Source: Bryobacteraceae bacterium (GTDB lineage Bacteria; Acidobacteriota; Terriglobia; Bryobacterales; Bryobacteraceae). From it: a stretch of 64,000 nucleotides of DNA. This document shows positions 8,516-16,699 of the stretch, one piece after another. The position numbers were made by a program, and so were the translations under genes. Every line of letters starts with the position of its first letter. Within the stretch, counting starts at the first letter, position 1. The DNA is taken from NCBI GenBank assembly GCA_019752335.1, contig JAIEMJ010000013.1, positions 124,001 through 188,000 on the forward strand. The letters run 5' to 3'. The notes beneath the pieces are model-generated. The model ran no database searches, was not told the origin of the DNA, and saw only the letters and a program-made list of their open reading frames with translations.

Positions 8516-9493
8516 ATGAAGACCATTTTTGATGCCAGCACAACGACAGATGAGCTTCTTGAGACTGTCGATATTCGCAGCAAGCGAGTACTCGTCACGG
8601 GAATCTCAGCGGGTCTCGGCTTGGAGACTGCGATCGTTCTTGCCTCTCACGGTGCCCACGTCATCGGCACAGCCCGAAACGTGCCGAAGGCCGAAGCCGC
8701 CATCGCGTCGTCGCGAATAGCCACAAGGCGAGAAGCAGGAACTCTTGAGGTCATAGAGCTGGACTTGGCAAATCTGACCAGCGTGCGCACGGGTTCCGAC
8801 CGGCTCGTCGAACGCGGTGCTCCACTCGATGTGATCATTGCAAACGCAGGTGTAATGGCCACGCCGTTCGGACGCACGGCCGATGGCTTCGAGACACAGT
8901 TCGGCACGAATCACCTAGGTCACTTCGTACTCGTGAATAGGCTGAGACCTTTGCTGCGGTCGCCCGGCCGGCTGGTGAACGTATCCTCAGCGGGGCATCG
9001 CTTTTCGAATGTTGATCTGGCGGACCCGAATTTCGAACGGGCACCTTACGACCCGTTCGTGGCCTACGGCCGTTCGAAAACAGCAAACATACTTTTTGCC
9101 GTGGCCTTCGATCTCCGATATCGAAGTGTCGGTTTAAGAGCGTGCGCTGTTCATCCCGGCGGCGTCAGGACCGAACTGGACCGAAATCTGGACCCGCTTC
9201 AGGTCCAGGCGCGGGTGAACCAAATCAACCTGAACCTTGCCTCGGAGGGAAAAGAGCCATTCATCTACAAGACGGTTGCGCAGGGAGCCGCCACCTCCAT
9301 CTGGGCGGCTGTGGTCGCCTCCCCCGGAGAGGTTGGCGGTCACTATTGCGAAAACTGTCACGTCAGCCGCATCGTCCCGGACGATCAGCCGATCAGCGTC
9401 AATAGTGAGGGCGTCCGCGCTTACGCCATGGATCCGAAAGCCGCGGAGGCTCTCTGGCAAAAGAGCGAGGAACTGACCGGAGAGCACTTTTGA
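8516..9493 (+). CDS. short-chain dehydrogenase/reductase
   Basis: An SDR of about 325 residues. The start at 8516 (MKTIFDAS) is preferred over 8474 because the longer form would overlap the DsrE-like gene, and a GGAG-like site precedes 8516. Counting from it, the cofactor motif TGISAGLG is at residues 28-35, NAG at 110-112, the catalytic Ser near 157-158, and YGRSK gives Tyr184 and Lys188. The architecture matches the retinol-dehydrogenase/WW-oxidoreductase-like branch, which acts on varied carbonyls with NADP(H). The substrate is unknown. Neighbouring genes suggest aldehyde or ketone detoxification. Confidence 0.9.
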   Translation: MKTIFDASTTTDELLETVDIRSKRVLVTGISAGLGLETAIVLASHGAHVIGTARNVPKAEAAIASSRIATRREAGTLEVIELDLANLTSVRTGSDRLVERGAPLDVIIANAGVMATPFGRTADGFETQFGTNHLGHFVLVNRLRPLLRSPGRLVNVSSAGHRFSNVDLADPNFERAPYDPFVAYGRSKTANILFAVAFDLRYRSVGLRACAVHPGGVRTELDRNLDPLQVQARVNQINLNLASEGKEPFIYKTVAQGAATSIWAAVVASPGEVGGHYCENCHVSRIVPDDQPISVNSEGVRAYAMDPKAAEALWQKSEELTGEHF

Positions 9494-9599
9494 TCAGCAC
9501 TCATGCCAAACGTGAAATCAAAACCATACCGGGAATCGGGAATCGCGCAAGATCACCGGTTACGGCGCAGCCTTGGAGACGACAAAAAAGGAGAAGGAC

Positions 9600-9902
9600 A
9601 TGCCGCTTGTACGGGTAACACTGGTAGAGGGAGTTTTTACGGAGGAGCAGAAGCATGCAATGGCAGCCAAGCTCTCCGATGTGATGGTTGAGTTCGAAGG
9701 ATCAGAAGCCTTCCGGGAGGTCGTTTGGGTGCTAATCGACGAACTTCACAAAGATGGTTGGCACATGGGCGGAAAGCCATTCGCAGGGCCGCCAACGTTG
9801 ATGGGCGCGCTCGAAAGGTCCAAGCTGGCTTTTGAGGCAATCGAGGGTAACCCCAAAACACGTGAGGAATTCGCCGCCGCCGCTCCAGTAAGGCGGAAGT
9901 AG
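9600..9902 (+). CDS. tautomerase family protein (4-oxalocrotonate tautomerase-like)
   Basis: A 100-residue protein. The start at 9600 is set by AAGGAGAAGG just upstream and by PLVRVTL, which puts the catalytic Pro directly after the initiator Met as the superfamily requires. The core VRVTLVEGVFTEEQKHAMAAKLSD is typical of tautomerase-fold proteins. It is longer than the 62-residue monomers of classical 4-OT, so it is a larger subgroup with an added C-terminal segment. Such enzymes tautomerise enols or dehalogenate small acids. An upstream in-frame ATG at 9573 would place residues before Pro1 and is rejected. Confidence 0.85.
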   Translation: MPLVRVTLVEGVFTEEQKHAMAAKLSDVMVEFEGSEAFREVVWVLIDELHKDGWHMGGKPFAGPPTLMGALERSKLAFEAIEGNPKTREEFAAAAPVRRK

Positions 9903-9910
9903 CACAGGAT

Positions 9911-9978
9911 GCCGCGGGAATCTCCAAGCAATGCGTTGGCCGTCCGTAAGCCCGCGGCACCTTTCTGGACTTACGGAC
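9911..9978. promoter_or_regulatory. two interleaved inverted repeats upstream of dps
   Basis: GCCGCGGG (9911-9918) can pair with CCCGCGGC (9951-9958), and GTCCGTAAG (9942-9950) with CTTACGGAC (9970-9978). The arms interleave (A-B-A'-B'), so an RNA copy could form either a pseudoknot or two alternative hairpins. The element lies between the tautomerase stop and the dps start. It may be a terminator for the former or an operator or 5'-UTR switch for the latter. No poly-U follows. Confidence 0.4.
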
Positions 9979-10058
9979 TTAACAAGGGCCACAAAATGCG
10001 AGTCATCGACTGAGGCAGAGCCTCTGTCCAGCCCCAAGAGTCGAGAAACGAAATACTT

Positions 10059-10595
10059 ATGAAATCAACCACTCTTTCAGCAGGACCAACTACCAATCAG
10101 GCACTCAGCCATGGGCTGAACAGGGCTGCGGTAGCAGAGATAGAAATCGAGTTGCGGAAGCTGCTTGCGGACACCTTTGCTTTGTATGTGAAGACGAAGG
10201 CATTCCACTGGCATGTTACGGGCCCGCACTTCAGGGAGTACCACATGCTTCTTGACGACCAAGCGGGCCAGATCCTCGGGATTGCCGATGAGATCGCTGA
10301 GCGTGCACGAAAACTCGGTGGTTCTACAGTGCATTCAATTGCGGATATCACGAAGCATCAACGTTTGGAGGACTGCCAGGGAGTCGGACTATCAGCCGAG
10401 GAAATGCTGAACGAACTGCGGAAAGACAATGAACACTTCGCGGGCTTCTTGCGCACGACTCACGAGGTCTGTGACCGGCATCGTGACGTAGCGACCGCAG
10501 GTCTCATTGAAGTTTGGATCGACCAGGCTGAGGGCCGGCATTGGTTTCTCTCCGAATCAACTGCTGCGATCCACCGAAATCACCGAAGCACTTAA
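10059..10595 (+). CDS. dps: Dps-family ferritin-like DNA-protection protein
   Basis: A 178-residue four-helix Dps. It would form a dodecamer that oxidises and stores iron with hydrogen peroxide and may coat DNA. Ferroxidase residues typical of the family are present: AFHWHV (His50/His52), the downstream Asp in EYHMLLDDQ and Glu in IADEIAERARKLGG. The region GLIEVWIDQAEGRHWFLSE ends the ferritin core. The N-terminal tail of about 25 residues is longer than in E. coli and not notably basic. Two interleaved inverted repeats lie 80-150 nt upstream. It sits at the end of a run of oxidative and electrophile stress genes, convergent with the TonB receptor. Confidence 0.92.
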   Translation: MKSTTLSAGPTTNQALSHGLNRAAVAEIEIELRKLLADTFALYVKTKAFHWHVTGPHFREYHMLLDDQAGQILGIADEIAERARKLGGSTVHSIADITKHQRLEDCQGVGLSAEEMLNELRKDNEHFAGFLRTTHEVCDRHRDVATAGLIEVWIDQAEGRHWFLSESTAAIHRNHRST

Positions 10596-10655
10596 ACGGC
10601 GGGAGTCCGCAAGGCGTCGGAGCGTGACGCTTCAAGGACTAGGCCAAATACTTTG

Positions 10656-13352
10656 CTAGAAGGTAACGCGTGCTCCGATCTGGAGTTGGCGGGCGGGGTC
10701 GGAGCTCGCTAGACCCGCTACCGGTTGCAGGAAGGAAGCGAGCGGTTTGCTGCCGTCTCCATAAGTGGCATTCATTCTAAGAAAATTCGCACGGTTCAGC
10801 AGGTTGGTGCCCTCGAAGCGCAACTCCAGCTTGACCTTCTTACGGATGGCGAACCGCTTCATCAATGAGATGTCCAGCGTGTTTTGATGAGGAGCGTAAA
10901 AGCTGTTCCGGCCCAAGCCGACTGGCCGATCTGAGAGTAGCCCATCGCCATTGTTATCTACTCCTGTTAGCGGATTCACTGGCAAACCGGAAGCGGCGAT
11001 GACAAAGCCGGACAGTTGCCAGTTCCAGGGCAGCTCAACAATCCCTTGTGCCGTGAATCGATGGCGTTGGAAGTAGTCACTCGGTCCACGCTCATCCCGC
11101 GAGGGATTGCCCCAATCAGAAGGAGACCCAGTGTTTGGACCGCCCGTGAAGTATACGTAGGTAACGGACGAACCGTATAGATAATGGGCCATCAACTGAA
11201 AATGGCTCTTGAATCGTTTTACTAACTGAACGTCAAAAGACGAATAGCGACTACTTCCCGAGTTCTCGAAAGCACTCACCAGGCGAACTGGAACGCCGGA
11301 GTATATAGTGACCGGTCTCGTTGCATCCGCCACGGCCGAACTCCGCCTCTGGCCTGGGGCAGAACGAACAAACCGAGTGGGTGCATTCAAATCATTCGAG
11401 CGAATTTGCTTCCTGCTGAGATTGTGTGCCGCATTGGCAGTCAGAACCCAGTCTTTGCCGAAGATCTGTTGGATGCCAACTGTGAACTGACCCGTATACG
11501 GATTCAGCCGTCGGTCTGGATAGACTGTTACGTCCCGGCGGTCCGCGGCGCCGCTAGGCGGTCCCGGCAGCGAGTTCGGGAATGCAGGGAAGCCGGCGCC
11601 GCCATTGGACAACGTATAGGTCACCTGGGGGGAAGCCGGACCTTGCTGGAGTGCGCTACGAACCATCTGGATAAAGATTTGATCGTAATAAAGTCCCGCC
11701 CCGCCTCGAAGGATCGTGCGCCCACTTGCAAATAGATCCCATGCAAATCCAAAACGGGGCGAAAGATTATTCCTGTCGGCGCTCGTGGATTGAAAGTCAT
11801 AGCGAAGACCGAGGTTCAGCGTGACGGCGGCCGAGGGACGCCAATCATTTTGGATAAATGCGCTGGCCAGAGTGTCGCCATAGCGAACAGCGGCCGCACC
11901 GAACGTTTGTGTGAACTGGATCGGGGTCTCACCCTCTTGCGGCGGGCCTGCGGACATGAGGTAGCTGCCAAACTTAGAGAGGGAGAGATCGCGGATCTTG
12001 TTGCGAATGAAATCGCCGCCCAAACGAACTTGATGCCTGTTGCGCTGCCAGGTCAATAGCTCGTTGGTCTGCCAAGTAAAACTACGGGTGTCAAAGTAAT
12101 CGGATAGACCACTCGTGGAGTAAGCCGGGCGTACAATTTGCGTTTGCGGAAATAGTGCATAGTAAGACAACGGTATAGTTTTGGACGTCCCTGCCCGAAC
12201 TTCATTCAAAACGCTGGGGCTGATGAGGTACCTATGAGTGAACTGCATTCCAATGTTTTGACCGGAGTCACGACGAGCAGTGGAGGGCTGATTGAATCCG
12301 CCTACCGCATCATTTGCATTGTCGCCCACCGTGGAGTGAGCATTCAGGCGCAGATATAGAGATTGCTTCTCCGTCCATTGCCGGTCTGCGTTGAGTAAAC
12401 CGAACCATTGATTCTGGTGACCTGAATAGAAAGATGGTGTTGGCGATTGAATGTAGGCCCCGCGGGTTTGCTGATTCCCTTCCAGACTGGCAAAGACATG
12501 AGATGTTTGCCCCAGTGGGCCACCCGCACTACCGCCCCACATATGTCGTTCGTTCGGAATGTGAAGGATCGACACCGGTGGGGAAGCTTGGATTCCGCTC
12601 GGGCGGAGGAAGTAGAATCCTTCGCCATGAAACCGGTCTCCCCCAGTTCGGGTCACCGCTGTTATGATACCTGCGCCAGAGCGACCAAACTCGGAGCTGT
12701 ATTGATTCACCAGCACCTTATACTCTGCAACGGCTGCTATCGGCAGAACCTGCTGTGGACCGTTCCCAAGCGCTGGTTCGTAGTTCGATAATCCATCCAC
12801 TCGGTAATGCGTGAACCGGAAGAGTTGCCCATTAACGGTGAGGCGCGTGCCGTACACGCCGTCGGTACCCAGGGAGCCCGTATTGCGGACTTGGGGGGCA
12901 AGCATGGCGAATCGATTGATATCACGTATGGCACTCGGCAATTCTGCTAGCGTTCGGGAATCGACCGTCGTGGAGATCTCCGGACTGCTCGCAGCAAGTG
13001 GGCTCGAGTCCATCACTGTTACGGTTTGTTGAAGACGATTCACATTCAACTCGATATCGATCGACCGCACTTCGGTGCTGATTACGTGGGACACAGATTC
13101 AAATGAGTCTGCTTGAACGAGGACCGTACACCCAACAACTAGGCCTAGCAATCGAAATTTGCCCCGTTCATCTGTTGTCGCGATCTCTTTCGTACAATCG
13201 GGGGTGATGCGTGCAGCAGCAATTCCGCGCCCGCCCTTCGCACGTATCGTTCCGTCCACTTCAAACGATTGCGCGCTGAGACATCCACCGAGGCTCGCGG
13301 CTGCCAGGAGGAGTGTAGGGGTCTGGCCTTGATACATGGAGAAGGGCCTCAC
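10656..13352 (-). CDS. Oar-like TonB-dependent receptor with carboxypeptidase-regulatory domain
   Basis: An 898-residue outer-membrane receptor. A signal peptide (ending near SAQSFEV) is followed by a CarboxypepD_reg-like fold (DGTIRAKGGRGIAAARITPDC, where the TDERGKFRLLGL segment is diagnostic). A plug domain follows (LAELPSAIRDINRFAMLAPQVRN to about residue 240) and then a 22-strand-type barrel ending in aromatic residue F (IGARVTF). This is the architecture expanded in Acidobacteriota and Myxococcus Oar. No SusD partner lies nearby, so the substrate is unknown; glycans, peptides or protease export are possible. Length is shorter than many paralogues (about 1100). A sigma-70-like promoter is suggested at 13386-13415. 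A degraded relative lies at 45170. Confidence 0.9.
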   Translation of the reverse strand: MRPFSMYQGQTPTLLLAAASLGGCLSAQSFEVDGTIRAKGGRGIAAARITPDCTKEIATTDERGKFRLLGLVVGCTVLVQADSFESVSHVISTEVRSIDIELNVNRLQQTVTVMDSSPLAASSPEISTTVDSRTLAELPSAIRDINRFAMLAPQVRNTGSLGTDGVYGTRLTVNGQLFRFTHYRVDGLSNYEPALGNGPQQVLPIAAVAEYKVLVNQYSSEFGRSGAGIITAVTRTGGDRFHGEGFYFLRPSGIQASPPVSILHIPNERHMWGGSAGGPLGQTSHVFASLEGNQQTRGAYIQSPTPSFYSGHQNQWFGLLNADRQWTEKQSLYLRLNAHSTVGDNANDAVGGFNQPSTARRDSGQNIGMQFTHRYLISPSVLNEVRAGTSKTIPLSYYALFPQTQIVRPAYSTSGLSDYFDTRSFTWQTNELLTWQRNRHQVRLGGDFIRNKIRDLSLSKFGSYLMSAGPPQEGETPIQFTQTFGAAAVRYGDTLASAFIQNDWRPSAAVTLNLGLRYDFQSTSADRNNLSPRFGFAWDLFASGRTILRGGAGLYYDQIFIQMVRSALQQGPASPQVTYTLSNGGAGFPAFPNSLPGPPSGAADRRDVTVYPDRRLNPYTGQFTVGIQQIFGKDWVLTANAAHNLSRKQIRSNDLNAPTRFVRSAPGQRRSSAVADATRPVTIYSGVPVRLVSAFENSGSSRYSSFDVQLVKRFKSHFQLMAHYLYGSSVTYVYFTGGPNTGSPSDWGNPSRDERGPSDYFQRHRFTAQGIVELPWNWQLSGFVIAASGLPVNPLTGVDNNGDGLLSDRPVGLGRNSFYAPHQNTLDISLMKRFAIRKKVKLELRFEGTNLLNRANFLRMNATYGDGSKPLASFLQPVAGLASSDPARQLQIGARVTF

Positions 13353-13385
13353 TAACGATTAATCATAGGCGATGGTCACACTCTT

Positions 13386-13415
13386 TTTATAGTTGAGGAC
13401 TGACCGGCCGAACAA
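13386..13415 (-). promoter_or_regulatory. possible sigma-70 promoter of the TonB receptor
   Basis: On the minus strand, TTGTTC and TATAAA are separated by 18 nt, placing the start about 27 nt further on, near 13379, just upstream of the ATG at 13352. The match is moderate and based only on eye inspection. Confidence 0.35.
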
Positions 13416-13534
13416 ACGCCGCAGACGGTGAGTGAGGTGGACCCCAGGCACTGGACAGCAAACATCGATACTTTTGGACTGCCCCTAGACTTGAGATAGA
13501 GCAATTTGGCACACTTTGCAGGGAAAAGGACTGG

Positions 13535-13566
13535 GCTGAACCCCAAAATTGCGACGATCTCGAATG
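13535..13566 (+). repeat. solitary IS3-type terminal repeat abutting the ISKra4 element
   Basis: The segment beginning CTGAACCCCAAAATTG and ending CGAATG matches 52023-52053 at 28 of 31 positions. The second copy is the left end of an IS3-family remnant. Here no IS3 transposase follows; the ISKra4 left end (GGGTG) starts at the last base. A 12-nt word, CACACTTTGCAG, occurs just left of this copy (13510-13521) and just right of the other (52055-52066). Confidence 0.5.
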
Positions 13567-13599
13567 GGTGTGGCTATTCTTTGACGACGATCAAGTGAC

Positions 13600-14271
13600 T
13601 TGATATCAAGCGCTTGGGGGTTTCTTAGATGTGGGGGCGGGATCAAAAATCAATGGCTCACTGACACCGATACCCTCCGGCTCCCTTTCCACGCCGTCGA
13701 ACATCACAATCGCCAGGAGGTCCGCGAGTTACAACGCCGCCTCCTTCAGGCCCATCTCGACATCAGGGGTTCTGGCGACGTCGGCCCCGCCATTTCCGTC
13801 AATGGCACACTCTTCAACCACCGGCGCATCCGTTCCCGCTCCATCCGCACTCTTGCGGGCGAAGTCCAAATCAATCGTCTTGCCTATAGCCGCGACGGAT
13901 CCCACAGCATTCATCCGCTCGACGAGGCTTTGCAAATCCCCGCGCGATCCTTCTCCTACGATTTGCAGAAACACTTGATCAAGGCCGCTGTGCAAGGGCC
14001 GTTTCAGGAATCCCTCGATCGCATATTCGATATCGCAGGCCCCAAGGTCCACAAGGGCAGCCTCGAAGCCATCATCCATGAGGCTGCCGTGGATTTCGAC
14101 GCCTTCTATCAGCAACGTGCGGTTGAAGCCCCCGAACCCAAGTCCACCCTGCTTGTAATTGCGATTGACGGCAAGGGGATTCCTCTCGTCAGGCCCGCCG
14201 TTATTCAACGCTCCACCCAGCCGGCTAAGGGTCCTAAACCCGGCACCAAGAAAATGGCGACCGTTGCGTAA
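13600..14271 (+). pseudogene. ISKra4-family transposase, N-terminal fragment
   Basis: About 220 codons that match the N-terminal half of ISKra4 transposases: HHNRQEVRELQRRLLQAHLD, then TLAGEVQINRLAYSR, SIHPLDEALQIP, and the catalytic-region segment VIAIDGKGIPLVRP with the first acidic residue. The frame ends just after KGPKPGTKKMATVA, at the point where an intact protein would continue into its central domain. The following DNA is IS66-derived. The start is unclear; the alternative starts all lie within 60 nt. Confidence 0.85.
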
Positions 14272-14893
14272 GCGGCTGAGAATCCCCACCCGCCACGGCG
14301 CGCCCATCCGCCGAAGTGCCCGTCGGGTGGAGCCTCCGGCCGAAAGCGGCTTCCAGTTATGCGGCAGCAACTCTTCGAGCCGGTTCACCGGGTAGCTCCC
14401 AATCCGCCCGAGCACATCCTTGAACCAAACGAGTGGGTTCACCGCCGCTCGCTTGCAGGAAGCCACAAACGTCGCCAGCACGGCAGCCGTCTTGCCGCCC
14501 GTGTCGCTCCCCAGGAACAGCCAGTTGCCTCGCCCCACGGCGATGGCGCGGTTCACCCGCTGGGTCGCCCCGTTGTCGATGCTCAGATCGCCGTCCTCCA
14601 CATAGCGGGTCAGCGCCTCCCACTGATTCAGCGCATAACGAACCGCCTGCAACGCCGCACTGCTCGGCAGCAACTCCGGCCGGATCTTCAGTAAGTACCC
14701 GTGTAACTGCCGGCGCACCGGGCGCGCCAGCTTCTTCCGCAGCCGGTAGCATTCGCCGCGCACCACTCCGCCGCCACTTCTTCGCACTCATACAGCTTGG
14801 CGATCAAGGCCAACGCCGGGCCCATCCGTTGCGGGTCCGACTCCAGCGCCTTGAATATGTAACGCCTGGCGTGCGCCTTATCCAGAGCACCCG
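14272..14893 (-). pseudogene. IS66-family transposase (TnpC) C-terminal fragment, minus strand
   Basis: Reading leftwards from about 14893: KAHARRYIFKALESDPQRMG, LALIAKLYECEE, then after a frameshift near 14760 KLARPVRRQLHGYLLKIRPE, ALNQWEALTRYVEDGDLSIDN and AVGRGNWLFLGSDTGGKTAA, ending with VLGRIGSYPVNRLEELLPHNW. These are the standard C-terminal blocks of IS66 TnpC. The N-terminal zinc and DDE-start regions are missing. The fragment begins at the conserved AHARR motif, exactly where the opposed fragment at 14894 also begins. Confidence 0.8.
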
Positions 14894-15455
14894 ATAAAGC
14901 TCATGCGCGCCGCAAGTTTGTGGATGCCGTGAAAGTCAATGAGCAGGACTCCGAAGGGGCGAAGATGGTCGTGCGTCTGGACACGCTCTGTCTGTCGTGG
15001 ATCGAGAAACGCGCAAGGCCGGCTTGAGTGCGGCGGAACGCATGGCGTTGCGCAAGGAGCATGTGACGCCGTGGGTGCGGGAGATCCGGAAGGCGTGCCA
15101 GTATCTTGTCAGACTGAGTCTGCCGCAGAGCGCGCTGGGCAAAGCGTGCCGCTATACGCTGAACCAGTGGGAGAAGCTCAATCGCTTCTCGAATACGATG
15201 AGATTGAGTTGTCGAACAACCTGGCCGAGAACTCGATGCGTCCGTCCGGTGGCGATCGGCCGCAAGAACTGGCTGCATGTAGGGAGCCAGAAGGCGGGTC
15301 CGAAAGTGGCGGCGATTCCGTCGCCGGTGGAGTCCTGCAGGCGGCTCGGCGTGCCGGTTCGGGAGTATCTGGCTGCGGTCCTGCCAGGTCTTCAGCATAA
15401 GACTACTCTGCAGGCTTCGAGGCTCACTCCTGCCCGCTGGGCAGCTTCTCTAAGA
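14894..15455 (+). pseudogene. IS66-family transposase (TnpC) C-terminal fragment, plus strand
   Basis: From the ARRKFVDAVKVNEQ block (an AHARRKF motif) onwards: VVRLDTLCLSWIEKRAR, a frameshift, GLSAAERMALRKEHV, SALGKACRYTLNQWEKLNRF, IELSNNLAENSMRP in one frame and PVAIGRKNWLHVGSQKAG in another. It then ends with VREYLAAVLPGLQ. At least two frameshifts are present. It differs from the minus-strand fragment in sequence, so it is a second IS66 element, not an inverted copy of the first. Confidence 0.8.
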
Positions 15456-15457
15456 TA

Positions 15458-16075
15458 ACCTGGTTCGCCGAACGCTTACCCTACACCGGAGCCATCGAAA
15501 CCGCCCAGGAGTTTGGCAAACGTCTCTACCTGGAAGCTTGGAATCGCGGCTGGAGTCAAGCTCAAAAGAAGGTCGTGATGGGCGATGGAGCCGAATGGAT
15601 TTGGAATCTGGCCGAGCAACACTTTCTGGGCAGCGTGCAGATCGTCGATATTTATCACGCACGCCAACACCTGTGGGACTTGGCGCGCAGGCTTCATCCC
15701 AATCACGAATCAGCACAGAAGATCTGGATGAAAGTCCAAAAAGATCGCTTGCTCGACAAAGGAAGACTTGAGAAGCTCGTCACGACCCTACGATCGATCG
15801 ACTCCAACAACGCCGAACTGCTCAACAAGATCCGCACTGAAGCCGAATACTTTGAGCGAAACGCTGATCGCATGCGCTGTCCCGAGTTCCGCCGCCAGCA
15901 TCTGTTTGTCGGGTCCGGCGTCATTGAAGCGGGATGCAAAACCGTCATCGGTTCTCGACTCAAGAGCTCCGGCATGTTCTGGACGGTCAATGCCGCCAAC
16001 GCCATTATCGCCCTCAGATGTTGTCACCTCAACGGTCGCTTTGAAACCTACTGGGAGGATCGCTCGGCCGCCTGA
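15458..16075 (+). pseudogene. ISKra4-family transposase, C-terminal fragment
   Basis: An open stretch of 206 codons beginning TWFAERLPYTGAIETAQEFG. It carries the ISKra4 C-terminal catalytic blocks VVMGDGAEWIWNLAEQHF, VDIYHARQHLWDLA and GSGVIEAGCKTVIGSRLKSSGMFW, and ends at NGRFETYWEDR. It has no start of its own, because the intervening IS66 DNA separates it from the N-terminal fragment. Together the two fragments cover most of a 450-500 residue transposase but lack its middle. Confidence 0.85.
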
Positions 16076-16118
16076 CCTCCACTTTTATGTCGCGCACCCA
16101 TACTCCTATACTCCCTCG

Positions 16119-16697
16119 CTAAAAACGCATCATCGGAAGCGGACTTAATGGGTGGTCTTGCATTCGCCTCGCGAAGAGCTGAATTAGATGCTTGTGAAAG
16201 CCGGCGCTGGGCCAGACGGCGTAAGCGTCGTTGACGACCTTTCGCGACAGCCCGGCCGTGAAGAATCCCATGGAGACGTCAACCCAATCGGCGCGCCGAA
16301 ACGGTTCCACCAGCCAGCCGGGCTGGCTGTGCGTGGCGCGTATCTTGTGATGCTCCAGGATCATTTCAGAGATCTCCGGGCTTTGCTCCGCTTTGCCGGT
16401 TTTCAGCAAATAAGCACGGGCAAGTTCGATCGAAGGTGCAACGTAGTCAAACGTGCCCTCAGTCCAGATCCCCAGATCGTGAAACGCGGCGGCCACGGCG
16501 ATGCGTTCCAACTGCTCCTGGCCGCTTGCCGACAGGGCGGCGCAAAAATTGGCTACTCGATACGTGTGGTTCCGATAGGCAGTGAAATCTCCGCCGAGTT
16601 CCCGTGCGTAGACGGTCAATAACTCGTCGAGCAGCGGGATTGAATGGATCAGCGCTCCGTTGATGTTTGGCTCTCGTCCTTTTTCCCCGACGGTCAT
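16119..16697 (-). CDS. HD-domain protein (predicted phosphohydrolase)
   Basis: A 192-residue HD-superfamily protein. Metal ligands are visible as His44 in RNHTYRVANF and the His73-Asp74 pair in AAFHDLGIW, with a further His in MILEHHKIR. HD proteins hydrolyse phosphomonoesters or phosphodiesters, often of nucleotides; the substrate is not evident. The fold resembles the HD proteins seen next to DoxX and hydrolase genes in soil bacteria. It begins 2 nt after the stop of the preceding hydrolase gene, so it is translated from the same transcript. It ends 20 nt from the right end of the ISKra4 element, which therefore inserted just past the operon end. Confidence 0.85.
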   Translation of the reverse strand: MTVGEKGREPNINGALIHSIPLLDELLTVYARELGGDFTAYRNHTYRVANFCAALSASGQEQLERIAVAAAFHDLGIWTEGTFDYVAPSIELARAYLLKTGKAEQSPEISEMILEHHKIRATHSQPGWLVEPFRRADWVDVSMGFFTAGLSRKVVNDAYAVWPSAGFHKHLIQLFARRMQDHPLSPLPMMRF

Positions 16698-16699
16698 GA

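Larger units (their letters stand above)
13566..16099 (+). mobile_element. ISKra4-family insertion sequence, disrupted by IS66 fragments
   Basis: The likely ends are GGGTGTGGC at 13566 and the complement of GGGTGCGCG ending at 16099. The transposase is split: its N-terminal part is at 13600-14271 and its C-terminal part at 15458-16075. Between them lie about 1.18 kb of IS66-family transposase sequence in two opposed pieces that has replaced roughly the middle third of the ISKra4 protein. The element is therefore dead and composite. No convincing target duplication is seen at the outer ends. Confidence 0.75.
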
